From: Clostridiales bacterium
GTDB taxonomy: Bacteria; Bacillota; Clostridia; Christensenellales; Aristaeellaceae
Length of the DNA: 9,152 bases
Direction of reading: 5' to 3'
Assembly: GCA_012513735.1 (NCBI GenBank)
Contig: JAAZBR010000079.1
Location: 1 to 9,152, forward strand
The notes beneath the pieces were generated by a model that did not search any database, had not been told where the DNA came from, and saw only the letters and a list, made by a program, of their open reading frames with translations. Position 1 is the stretch's first letter. The number at the start of each line of letters is the position of its first letter. Of this stretch, positions 1 through 5,850 are shown piece after piece. The position numbers were made by a program, and so were the translations under genes.

Positions 1-620
1 CGCTTGATCAGGACCACCTTGTCGGTGTGGCCCAGCTCTTTGAGCAGGTCGAAGTTCTGCATGTTGCGGGCGCCCACCTGGATCACATCCACGTCGTCAA
101 ACAGAGGCAGGTCTTTGATGTTCATGATCTCGGTCACGATGGGCATGCCGGTCTCCCGCTTGGCCAGGCTCAGCAGCCGCATGCCCTCCTCGTGGAGGCC
201 CTGAAAATCGTAGGGCGAGGTACGGGGCTTGAAAGCGCCGCCCCGCAGCATGGTGGCCCCGGCCTCCTTGGCCCGGCGGGCGATCAGCACAATCTGCTCC
301 TCCCCCTCCACCGAGCAGGGGCCGGCGATCACCTGGAAGTGGCCGCCGCCGATGCGGTGGCCGCTGATATCGATCACGCTGTCCTCGCCATGGAACTTGC
401 GGTTGGCATTTTTGAAGGGCTCGGTGATGCGCTTGACGGATTCCACGATAGACAGGCTTTCCAGCAGGTTGATATCCACCTTGCTGGTGTCCCCCACCAG
501 GCCCAGGATGGTCACATCGGTGCCCTGGGATACGTGTACCTGCAGCCCCATGCTGCGGAACCACTGGCACAGGCTCTCCCGCTGCGCTTCGGTGGTGCCC
601 GGTCTCAATACGGCGATCAT
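1..620 (-). CDS. aroF: DAHP synthase (3-deoxy-7-phosphoheptulonate synthase), 3' end outside window
   Basis: It condenses phosphoenolpyruvate with erythrose 4-phosphate, the first committed step of the shikimate pathway, in the cytoplasm. The first 206 residues are visible. Residues 1-70 form the small ferredoxin-like domain of the Thermotoga-like DAHP synthases (start MIAVLRPG, then TEPFK near 67-70). The TIM barrel follows, with AGPCS at 99-103 (Cys102 is a probable metal ligand), GGAFKPRTSPY at 127-137 (phosphoenolpyruvate binding) and IQVGARNMQNF at 180-190. Family members are about 335-340 residues, so roughly 130 are missing only because the window ends. The start is fixed by AAGGAGG ending 7 nt before the ATG. 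The gene is transcribed divergently from ogt behind a long leader that looks like a Phe/Tyr attenuator. In many bacteria the N-terminal domain mediates allosteric inhibition by Tyr or Phe; here that is only inference. The family is clear; the gene symbol is a naming choice. Confidence 0.95.
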   Translation of the reverse strand, partial: MIAVLRPGTTEAQRESLCQWFRSMGLQVHVSQGTDVTILGLVGDTSKVDINLLESLSIVESVKRITEPFKNANRKFHGEDSVIDISGHRIGGGHFQVIAGPCSVEGEEQIVLIARRAKEAGATMLRGGAFKPRTSPYDFQGLHEEGMRLLSLAKRETGMPIVTEIMNIKDLPLFDDVDVIQVGARNMQNFDLLKELGHTDKVVLIK

Positions 621-633
621 GGTGTTCCTCCTT

Positions 634-668
634 CAATAAAAGGACCGCACAGAGGGGATTCTGTGCGG
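634..668 (-). terminator. Attenuator terminator hairpin before aroF
   Basis: On the minus strand CCGCACAG (668-661), an 8-nt loop and CTGTGCGG (652-645) form a perfect 8-bp GC-rich stem. It is followed by TCCTTTTATT (644-635). The U tract is interrupted by CC, so termination may be partial, as suits an attenuator. The hairpin ends just upstream of the aroF ribosome-binding site, so it can only act as a leader terminator of aroF or, less likely, as a block on ribosome access. Confidence 0.7.
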
Positions 669-751
669 CATGCTCATCTTTCGATGGGTGTTATCGGGGG
701 TTCCTCGCAGCACGAATCACCTTTGCTTTACGCCGGTAAAGTAAAAGTAAT
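663..751 (-). promoter_or_regulatory. Alternative leader RNA structures: pause hairpin and antiterminator candidates
   Basis: On the minus strand CTTTAC (741-736) pairs perfectly with GTAAAG (731-726) around a CGGC loop. After one mismatch the helix continues by pairing 751-743 with 724-716, with two G-U pairs. This hairpin contains the Tyr-Tyr-Phe-Tyr-Phe codons and the leader stop. Downstream, GTGCTGCG (713-706) can pair with TGCCGCAC (670-663), 7 of 8 positions including one G-U, and would consume the 5' arm of the terminator. A small CATC-GAAA-GATG hairpin (686-675) lies inside that pairing. A ribosome resting at the stop codon (719-717) would cover 713-706 and let the terminator form. 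One stalled at the Tyr/Phe codons would leave it free. The mechanism is inferred from geometry and the structures were drawn by hand. Confidence 0.6.
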
Positions 752-791
752 AGGTAAAGGAGTAGGCCGCCCGCTGTGAAACGCTGTGCAT
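717..791 (-). CDS. Phe/Tyr-rich attenuator leader peptide upstream of aroF
   Basis: This 24-codon ORF (75 nt with its TGA) begins at an ATG preceded by GGGAGGGG, 4 nt away. It lies about 24 nt downstream of the predicted transcription start. Codons 10-19 read YSFTYYFYFT: four Tyr and three Phe in nine consecutive codons, far above normal composition. The first residues are MHSVSQ and the last are VKQR. The ORF ends 96 nt before the aroF start and is followed by an intrinsic-terminator-like hairpin. This arrangement matches leader peptides of ribosome-mediated attenuation, such as the Phe-rich pheA leader of enterobacteria. The inferred job is to sense charged tRNA-Tyr and tRNA-Phe, so that the ribosome stalls when either is scarce. 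The peptide itself probably has no other function. Expression is not shown; the call rests on composition, position and RNA structure. Confidence 0.85.
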   Translation of the reverse strand: MHSVSQRAAYSFTYYFYFTGVKQR

Positions 792-820
792 AATACCCCT
801 CCCGTGCTGTAATTACGGCC

Positions 821-850
821 AATATAGCACCACGTTTGAAGCCTTGTCAA
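821..850 (-). promoter_or_regulatory. Sigma-A promoter of the aroF leader
   Basis: On the minus strand a perfect -35 hexamer TTGACA (850-845) is followed after 18 bp by TATATT (826-821). Transcription should start near 815, giving a leader of about 195 nt before aroF and about 24 nt before the leader-peptide ATG. Confidence 0.8.
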
Positions 851-887
851 GCCACCGGCCCGGGCGCGGCTGTTTCAAAGATGTTTC

Positions 888-916
888 TTGCCTTTTACCG
901 GCGCATTTGCGATAAT
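888..916 (+). promoter_or_regulatory. Sigma-A promoter of ogt-sdaAB-sdaAA
   Basis: TTGCCT (888-893) and GATAAT (911-916) are separated by 17 bp. The predicted start near 923 gives a leader of about 28 nt to the ATG at 951, and excludes any longer ogt start that begins inside the promoter. It is divergent from the aroF promoter, with the two -35 boxes about 37 bp apart. Confidence 0.7.
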
Positions 917-950
917 CGGCCCAGCCATCAAACAGCGCCGGGAGGCCGCC

Positions 951-1430
951 ATGCACACAGCCTGGGTACTGGATACGCCCCTGGGCCCCATGACCGCAGT
1001 ATCGCAGGGAGACGCTCTCACCGCCCTGACATTCGGGGAGCGCCTGCCACCCGGCTGCGCCCTGGAGCGGACGCCGCTGATAGCCAACGCGGCCGCCCAA
1101 CTGGGCGAATACTTCGCGGGCAAACGGCAGGCCTTTGACCTACCCCTGCAACCCCGGGGCACCGCCTTTCAGCAGACCGTGTGGCAGGCACTGCAACAGA
1201 TCCCCTACGGGCAGACCCGCAGCTACGGCTTCATTGCGGCCGCGGTGGGCCGCCCCCAGGCCACCCGGGCGGTGGGCGGCGCCAACCACCGGAACCCCCT
1301 CAGCATCCTGATCCCCTGCCACCGGGTGATCGGGGCCGACGGCAGCCTGACGGGCTACGGCGGCGGCCTGCACATCAAGCAGGCGTTGCTGCTGCTGGAA
1401 CAAACCCACGCAAAGGAACTGTGCACATGA
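951..1430 (+). CDS. ogt: Methylated-DNA-[protein]-cysteine S-methyltransferase
   Basis: This suicide DNA-repair protein transfers alkyl groups from O6-alkylguanine (and O4-alkylthymine) to its own cysteine. The 159-residue length is typical. A small N-terminal domain (about 1-68) precedes the DNA-binding and catalytic domain, with FQQTVWQALQQIPYGQTRSY at 73-92 and the winged-helix recognition segment RAVGGANHRN at 106-115. The active-site motif is IPCHRV at 121-126, with acceptor Cys123. The C-terminal GSLTGYGGGLHIKQALL is also characteristic. The ATG at 951 is chosen because GGGAGG (940-945) lies 5 nt upstream; a longer TTG-started frame would begin inside the promoter. The stop overlaps the sdaAB start by 4 bp, so the two are translationally coupled. 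Fusion or proximity to AraC-type Ada regulators is absent, so this looks like a constitutive Ogt-type enzyme. Confidence 0.95.
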   Translation: MHTAWVLDTPLGPMTAVSQGDALTALTFGERLPPGCALERTPLIANAAAQLGEYFAGKRQAFDLPLQPRGTAFQQTVWQALQQIPYGQTRSYGFIAAAVGRPQATRAVGGANHRNPLSILIPCHRVIGADGSLTGYGGGLHIKQALLLLEQTHAKELCT

Positions 1431-2089
1431 AATACCGCTCCGTGTTCGACATCATCGGCCCCGTAATGGTGGGGCCCTCCAGCTCTCACACGGCGGGGGC
1501 GGTGCGCATCGGCCAGCTGGCCCGGCGCCTGTTCGGCCGTCAGCCCCAGCACGCCCTGATCCGCTTCTACGGCTCCTTTGCCCGCACCTACCGGGGCCAC
1601 GCCACCGATGTGGCGGTGGTGGCCGGCCTGCTGGATCTGGACACCGATGATCCCCGCATCCCCGACGCCCTGAGCCTGGCGGCACAGCAGGGCATGGAGG
1701 TAGCGTTTTCGCCGGAGCAGGCTGTGCCCACCCACCCCAACACCGTGGGCATGGTGCTGACGGCGGGGGACACGTCCTTTCAGGTGGTGGGGGTGTCCCT
1801 GGGCGGCGGGCTGGTGCAGATCACCGAGGTGGACGGCTTCAGCCTGCGCCTGAGCGGCGAGTCGCCGGCGCTGCTGATCTTCCACCGGGATGCCTACGGC
1901 GCGGTGGCCTCGGTAACCCAACTCCTGGCCGGCCAGCGGGTCAACATCAACCACATGGAGGTGTCCCGCAGCGACCGGGGCAAGCTGGCGCTGATGGTGA
2001 TCGAAACCGACGAGCGGGTGGAGCCTGACCTGCTGCGGCTGATCGGCCGGCAGCAGCACATCACCAAGGTGGTCACCCTCAACACATAG
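1427..2089 (+). CDS. sdaAB: L-serine ammonia-lyase, iron-sulfur-dependent, beta subunit
   Basis: This is the beta subunit of the two-chain serine dehydratase that converts L-serine to pyruvate and ammonia, acting with the [4Fe-4S] alpha subunit encoded next. The protein has 220 residues, the usual size. The N-terminal signature FDIIGPVMVGPSSSHTAGA spans 7-25, and GSFARTYRGHATDVA at 49-63 is the second conserved block. From about 148 onward there is an ACT domain (ALLIFHRDAYGAVASV, then VNINHMEVSRSDRG, ending ITKVVTL), common in the Bacillus/Clostridium type and often linked to effector or serine binding. The ATG is part of ATGA overlapping the ogt stop, with AAAGGAA about 8 nt upstream. It is 8 bp from sdaAA. 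The assignment is firm; the ACT ligand is not determined here. Confidence 0.95.
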   Translation: MKYRSVFDIIGPVMVGPSSSHTAGAVRIGQLARRLFGRQPQHALIRFYGSFARTYRGHATDVAVVAGLLDLDTDDPRIPDALSLAAQQGMEVAFSPEQAVPTHPNTVGMVLTAGDTSFQVVGVSLGGGLVQITEVDGFSLRLSGESPALLIFHRDAYGAVASVTQLLAGQRVNINHMEVSRSDRGKLALMVIETDERVEPDLLRLIGRQQHITKVVTLNT

Positions 2090-2097
2090 GAGCGCAC

Positions 2098-2967
2098 ATG
2101 TTCAGAAACTTGGAAGAGCTGGTGAACCAGGCCCGGGAGGCCGGGCAACCCCTGTCCGCTTTGATGATCGACCATGAGGCGGAGACCTCCGGTCAGACCC
2201 GGGAGGCGGTGGTGGCCCAAATGGCCCGCCGCTGGCAGGTGATGGTGCAGGCCGCCCGGCGGGGCGTCGCGGGCGTGGAAGCCCGCAGCGGCATGACCGG
2301 CGGCGACGCCAAGCGCCTGTGGGACTATGTAAAAAAGGGCCGCACCCTCACCGGCAGCAGCTTTTTGACGGCTATCAGCTTTGCCCTGGGCACCAACGAG
2401 GTCAATGCCGCCATGGGCGTGATCTGTGCCACCCCCACCGCCGGCTCCAGCGGGGTGCTGCCGGGGGTGCTGCTGATGGTACAGCAGCGGCTTCAGCTTG
2501 CCGATGAGGCCGTGGTGCAGGCCCTGTTCACTGCTGCCGCCGTGGGCTATGCGGTGGCCAACAACGCGGTCATTTCCGGCGCCCAGGGCGGCTGCCAGGC
2601 AGAGGTGGGCACCGCCAGCGCCATGGCTGCCGCCGCCGCGGTGGAGCTGGCCGGCGGCAGCCCTCAGCAATGCGCGGACGGGGCGGCCATGGCCCTCAAA
2701 AACCTGCTGGGCCTGGCCTGTGATCCCCTGGCCGGCCTGGTGGAGGTGCCCTGCATCAAGCGCAACGCCGGCGGCGCGGCCATCGCCCTGGCCGCCGCCG
2801 ACATGGCGCTGGCCGGCATCCGCAGCCAGGTGCCCGTGGACGAGGTGATCGCCGCCATGTACCAGATCGGCCAGGCCCTGCCCCTCAGCCTCAAGGAGAC
2901 CGCCCAGGGCGGCCTGGCCGCCACGCCCACCGGCTGCAAATGGAAAGAGCTGCTGTGGAACTCTTAG
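2098..2967 (+). CDS. sdaAA: L-serine ammonia-lyase, iron-sulfur-dependent, alpha subunit
   Basis: This is the catalytic subunit, which carries the oxygen-sensitive [4Fe-4S] cluster and dehydrates serine to pyruvate. The 289 residues match the family. Three cysteines fit the known cluster ligands: Cys166 in GAQGGCQAEVG, and Cys208 and Cys219 in GLACDPLAGLVEVPC. Their spacing (42 and 11 residues) agrees with that remembered for the fused Legionella enzyme. The C-terminal TPTGCKW (Cys280) corresponds to the tail cysteine that enters the active site in that structure. EARSGMTGGDAKRLWDY near 61-77 and TNEVNAAMGVICATPTAGSSG at 99-119 are further family blocks. The ribosome-binding site AGGAG (2088-2092) overlaps the sdaAB stop. 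Its stop lies only 6 bp from the end of the convergent membrane-protein gene, leaving no room for a separate terminator. Confidence 0.96.
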   Translation: MFRNLEELVNQAREAGQPLSALMIDHEAETSGQTREAVVAQMARRWQVMVQAARRGVAGVEARSGMTGGDAKRLWDYVKKGRTLTGSSFLTAISFALGTNEVNAAMGVICATPTAGSSGVLPGVLLMVQQRLQLADEAVVQALFTAAAVGYAVANNAVISGAQGGCQAEVGTASAMAAAAAVELAGGSPQQCADGAAMALKNLLGLACDPLAGLVEVPCIKRNAGGAAIALAAADMALAGIRSQVPVDEVIAAMYQIGQALPLSLKETAQGGLAATPTGCKWKELLWNS

Positions 2968-2973
2968 GTCCTC

Positions 2974-3642
2974 CTACTCCTCCCCTTCGTCCCAGCGGGG
3001 CAGGCACCGGATCCCCTGGCCCAGCAGCAGCACAAGCAAGGCGATCAACGCGATGTAGTAGGCCACGCCCATGCCGCCCTTTCCGATGCGCAGCCAGCCC
3101 AGCTTGTGGTAATCCAGAAAAAAGTAGGGCGCCCGGTCGCCCGCGCCAAAGCGCACCCCCAGCGCGCTGCACACCAGATAGAAGCCGAAGTAGTACAGCG
3201 GCATCAGCAGCCCCTGGGCGGTGCGCACCCGGCGGGCCCGGGAGGGCGGGGTAAACAGCGCCCAATCCAGCACCGCCAGCAGGGGAGCCAGCACATGGAC
3301 GCCCATGTTGCTGAGGGACCAATAGTAGTCTCCATGGCCGCTGCGCCACAGCACGGGCATCAGCAGCAGGTGAAAGCCCACATAGGTCAGCGTCACGGCC
3401 ACGGTAGCCACGTATTTCAGCGTCCACATCCAGCGGGGCAGCGCCCTGCCCATTAGCAGGCCCATGATGCAGGCAGCGGTTACCAACGACATCAGCAGAT
3501 TGCTCTGGTTGGTGAAGTACATCAGTATTCCGGCCCTCAGGCTGCCCAGGGAATAGCTGCCCCATTGGCCCAGCAGGGCTACCAGCAGCAGCAGGGCTTT
3601 CACCAACAGCGAGGGAAGGAATTGTTTTTCAGTCTCAGGCAT
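2974..3642 (-). CDS. Multi-span membrane protein, Pr6Pr / FAR-17a/AIG1-like
   Basis: The 222-residue protein is strongly hydrophobic with about six membrane segments, near 12-30, 40-64, 76-96, 113-130, 146-163 and 192-209. Its end is acidic (WDEGEE). Several blocks resemble the Pr6Pr/FAR-17a/AIG1 group: YFTNQSNLL at 42-50, HVLAPLLAVLDWALF at 116-130, and MPLYYFGFYLVCSALG then APYFFLDYHKLGW at 147-183. Eukaryotic AIG1 and ADTRP are intramembrane hydrolases that use a Thr and a His; Thr44 and His116 sit in plausible equivalent blocks. That equivalence is my inference, and bacterial members have no established function. The start is the ATG at 3642 with AAGGA 7 nt upstream; longer frames would run through the intergenic promoter. 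It diverges from the response regulator and may share its operator. Confidence 0.75.
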   Translation of the reverse strand: MPETEKQFLPSLLVKALLLLVALLGQWGSYSLGSLRAGILMYFTNQSNLLMSLVTAACIMGLLMGRALPRWMWTLKYVATVAVTLTYVGFHLLLMPVLWRSGHGDYYWSLSNMGVHVLAPLLAVLDWALFTPPSRARRVRTAQGLLMPLYYFGFYLVCSALGVRFGAGDRAPYFFLDYHKLGWLRIGKGGMGVAYYIALIALLVLLLGQGIRCLPRWDEGEE

Positions 3643-3669
3643 AGCGATTCCTTCACGGTGTGATGCTTG

Positions 3670-3678
3670 ATTATACCA
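3670..3678 (-). promoter_or_regulatory. Extended -10 promoter of the Pr6Pr-like gene
   Basis: On the minus strand TGGTATAAT gives a perfect -10 hexamer (3675-3670) with an extended TGn motif. No good -35 is present at 16-18 bp (CAAGTT at 17 bp). The place where the -35 should be overlaps the direct repeat at 3686-3707, which suggests activator dependence or repression by a bound regulator. The predicted start is near 3663, giving a short 5' leader of about 20 nt. Confidence 0.6.
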
Positions 3679-3685
3679 TATTCCC

Positions 3686-3707
3686 TGTGAGAAACTTGTA
3701 AGAAAAC
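3686..3707 (+). promoter_or_regulatory. Two 11-bp direct repeats, candidate OmpR/PhoB-type operator
   Basis: TGTGAGAAACT (3686-3696) is followed directly by TGTAAGAAAAC (3697-3707), 8 of 11 positions identical. Tandem half-sites one helical turn (11 bp) apart are what winged-helix OmpR/PhoB-family regulators bind, including PhoB and Bacillus PhoP boxes. The site falls about 45-66 bp upstream of the predicted start of the response-regulator gene. It also lies across the -35 region of the divergent membrane-protein gene. Autoregulation by the neighbouring regulator is inferred. Confidence 0.45.
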
Positions 3708-3739
3708 AGCCCCGGTATGGCCTGATGGCAGCAAAGGTA

Positions 3740-3745
3740 TATAAT
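3740..3745 (+). promoter_or_regulatory. -10 element of the two-component operon
   Basis: A perfect TATAAT sits 33 bp before the response-regulator ATG. No convincing -35 lies 16-18 bp upstream, consistent with activation from the direct repeats at 3686-3707. The predicted start is near 3752. Confidence 0.55.
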
Positions 3746-3778
3746 GAAGACAGTGGAAGGCCGCGGAAGGAGGAGCGC

Positions 3779-4477
3779 ATGGCACAGATCTGGACGGTAG
3801 AGGACGAGGAAAACATCAGCGTGCTGATTATGGACATCATCGCCTCCATGGGGCATGAGAGCCGCGCGTTCATCGACGCGGATGAGCTGGCCCGGGCGCG
3901 CCGGGGCAGCGATGTGCCCGACCTGCTGTTGCTGGACCTGATGCTGCGCGGCAAAAGCGGCTTTGACATCTTAAAGCTGTGGAAGCAGGATCCCCAAACA
4001 CGCCGGGTGCCGGTGATCATCCTGTCCGCCCGGTCCACCGACACCGACAAGGTACGGGGGCTGGACCTGGGGGCGGAGGACTACATCACAAAGCCCTTCA
4101 GCATCCGCGAGCTGAAAGCCCGCATCAACGCGGCGCTGCGCCGCATCACGCCGGCCGCCACCCGCCTGGACCTGGGCCCGCTGGTGCTGGAACCGGACAA
4201 CCGTGGCGTCACCGTGGACGACGTGGCCATCACCCTGACCCAGCAGGAGTTTGAGCTGCTGCACTACATGGCCCAGCATGCCGGACACCTGCTGACCCGG
4301 GCGCAGCTTTTGAAGGACGTGTGGGGCTATGAAAGCGAGACCGATGCCAGCCGCACGGTGGACTATCACATCCGCTCCCTGCGCAAAAAGCTGAACGATG
4401 ACGCAGCCAACCCCCGCTTTATCCAGACCGTGCACGGCAGCGGCTACCGCCTGCAGGTGGAGGGGGACAGCCCATGA
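3779..4477 (+). CDS. Two-component response regulator, OmpR/PhoB family
   Basis: This DNA-binding transcription regulator is controlled by phosphoryl transfer, almost certainly from the kinase encoded next. It has 232 residues. The receiver domain is at about 1-118: the acidic pair is Glu8-Asp9, the phosphoacceptor is Asp53 in LLLLDLML, the switch residue is Ser83 in VIILSAR, and Lys105 lies in DYITKPFS. The winged-helix DNA-binding domain covers about 128-228, with LTQQEFELLHYMAQHAGHLL, TRAQLLKDVWGY, RTVDYHIRSLRKKL and TVHGSGYRL. The ATG at 3779 is preceded by AAGGAGGAG at 5 nt; a longer in-frame start would precede the -10 box. Its stop overlaps the kinase ATG by 4 bp. It resembles Clostridia PhoP-like regulators, but the signal and regulon are unknown. 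Confidence 0.94.
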   Translation: MAQIWTVEDEENISVLIMDIIASMGHESRAFIDADELARARRGSDVPDLLLLDLMLRGKSGFDILKLWKQDPQTRRVPVIILSARSTDTDKVRGLDLGAEDYITKPFSIRELKARINAALRRITPAATRLDLGPLVLEPDNRGVTVDDVAITLTQQEFELLHYMAQHAGHLLTRAQLLKDVWGYESETDASRTVDYHIRSLRKKLNDDAANPRFIQTVHGSGYRLQVEGDSP

Positions 4478-5850
4478 AGCGGCAGCTTCGCCGCGCCTTC
4501 TGGGCGGTAGGGATCATCACGCTGGCGGCGGTGCTGCTGTTTGTGGGCGTCATGCTGCGCCGGGACGTGGTGGAGGATCAGGGCAACCTGAAGGCCATTC
4601 TGAACACCGCCACCGCCTGGACAGGGGAGGCCAACAGCAGCCTGGATATCCTGGCCAACAAGATCGCCGACAGTTCCCCCGCGCTTCGGGTCACCTTTAT
4701 GCTGCCCAACGGCATCGTGTTGGCGGACAGCGGCGATACCCTGCCCGACGGGCAAAGGCTGCTGCAAAGGCCGGAGATCCGCCAGGCGCTTCAGGGGGGC
4801 ATCGGCGAGGGGATCGACTGGAGCACGCCCCTTCGGCCCGTGCTGTACGCGGCCACGCTGTTGGGGCAGGCCCAGATGATTCTGCTGGTGTCCATCCAAA
4901 ACACCGAGATCATCCACATGATGACCATGATCGTGCCGGGGGTGCTGCTGCTGGTGGGCCTGATGGCGCTGAGCGCCCGGCTGTTCCTGCGCCCGGTCAC
5001 CCAGCGGCTGACAGCCCAGCTTCAGCAGGTGCAGGCGCTGCTGGAAGGCACCCTGGACAGGGAGCAGATCGACCCCCAGGGCTATTACCCGGAGCTCAAG
5101 CCCACCATGGAAAACATCTGCCTGCTGATCGACCGCATGCGCTACGACCTGCAGCAAATCAGCGCCACCCAGGATATGCAGCGGGATTTTGTCAACAACA
5201 CCTCCCACGAGCTGAAAAGCCCGCTGACCAGCATCCTGGGCTTTGCCGAGATGCTGGAGGAAAACGAGGATCTGCCGCCCCATAAAAAGGCGGAGTATTT
5301 GCAGTATATCCTCACCGATTCCAGGCGCATGCTGGCGGTCATTGAAAATATTCTGCTGCTGCAAAAGGAGGCCCCCCTGCCCGAAAACGACCTGCCCCCT
5401 GTGAACCTGCGCAAGGTCGCAGAGGAGGTGCGGCGCTCTTTGATGCCCCAGTGCGAGCCCAGGGGCATCCGTATTCTGGTCGAGGGCAGCCTGGGGGTGC
5501 GGGCGCTGGAGCAGGACATGTGGGAGCTGCTGCGCAACCTGATGAGCAACGCCGTGCGCTACGGCAAACAGGACGGCTGGGTAGAGGTGCGCATGCAGGA
5601 GGGCGCCCTGTCGGTCAGGGATGACGGCGTGGGCATTGCGGAGGAGCACCTGACCCGCATTTTTGAGAAGTTCTACCGGGTGGACAAGTCCCGCAACCGC
5701 GGCATGGGCGGCACAGGGCTGGGACTTTCCATCGTAGCCGGGCTGGTGAACCGCTATGGCGCCAGCATCCATGTGGACAGCACCCTGGGCGAGGGCACCT
5801 GCTTTACGGTGACCTTCCCCCCGGACAGATTGGAGGAGAGCAGCCAGTGA
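4474..5850 (+). CDS. Membrane sensor histidine kinase, PhoR-like
   Basis: This 458-residue membrane kinase senses an envelope or extracellular cue and phosphorylates the upstream regulator. The first membrane helix is at about 9-28 and the second at 149-172. The extracellular part between them (about 30-148) is Cache/PAS-like, with LRVTFMLPNGIVLADSGDTL at 71-90 and RPEIRQALQGG at 99-109. The linker leads to the dimerisation and phosphorylation helix, with the H-box FVNNTSHELKSPLTSILGFA (His245). The ATPase domain has the N-box at 351-364 (Asn355, Asn359), DDGVG at 383-387, FEKFYRVDKSR at 397-407 and GGTGLGLSI at 412-420. All catalytic motifs are intact. It is translationally coupled to both neighbours (ATGA with the regulator, GTGA with the PepSY protein). 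The ligand is unknown. Confidence 0.94.
   Translation: MKRQLRRAFWAVGIITLAAVLLFVGVMLRRDVVEDQGNLKAILNTATAWTGEANSSLDILANKIADSSPALRVTFMLPNGIVLADSGDTLPDGQRLLQRPEIRQALQGGIGEGIDWSTPLRPVLYAATLLGQAQMILLVSIQNTEIIHMMTMIVPGVLLLVGLMALSARLFLRPVTQRLTAQLQQVQALLEGTLDREQIDPQGYYPELKPTMENICLLIDRMRYDLQQISATQDMQRDFVNNTSHELKSPLTSILGFAEMLEENEDLPPHKKAEYLQYILTDSRRMLAVIENILLLQKEAPLPENDLPPVNLRKVAEEVRRSLMPQCEPRGIRILVEGSLGVRALEQDMWELLRNLMSNAVRYGKQDGWVEVRMQEGALSVRDDGVGIAEEHLTRIFEKFYRVDKSRNRGMGGTGLGLSIVAGLVNRYGASIHVDSTLGEGTCFTVTFPPDRLEESSQ

Noticed and set aside
27..779. A 250-codon open frame on the plus strand
   Set aside because: It is antisense to aroF and its leader, with the His/Gln/Ala-rich composition typical of GC-rich shadow frames; the minus strand encodes a clear DAHP synthase.
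621..850. T-box or metabolite riboswitch upstream of aroF
   Set aside because: I found no T-box (TGGN-type) sequence or specifier-loop layout; the Tyr/Phe-rich translated leader explains the region better.
858..865. Palindrome GCCCGGGC between the divergent aroF and ogt promoters as an operator
   Set aside because: Eight bases of pure GC in GC-rich DNA is weak evidence, and no second copy was seen.
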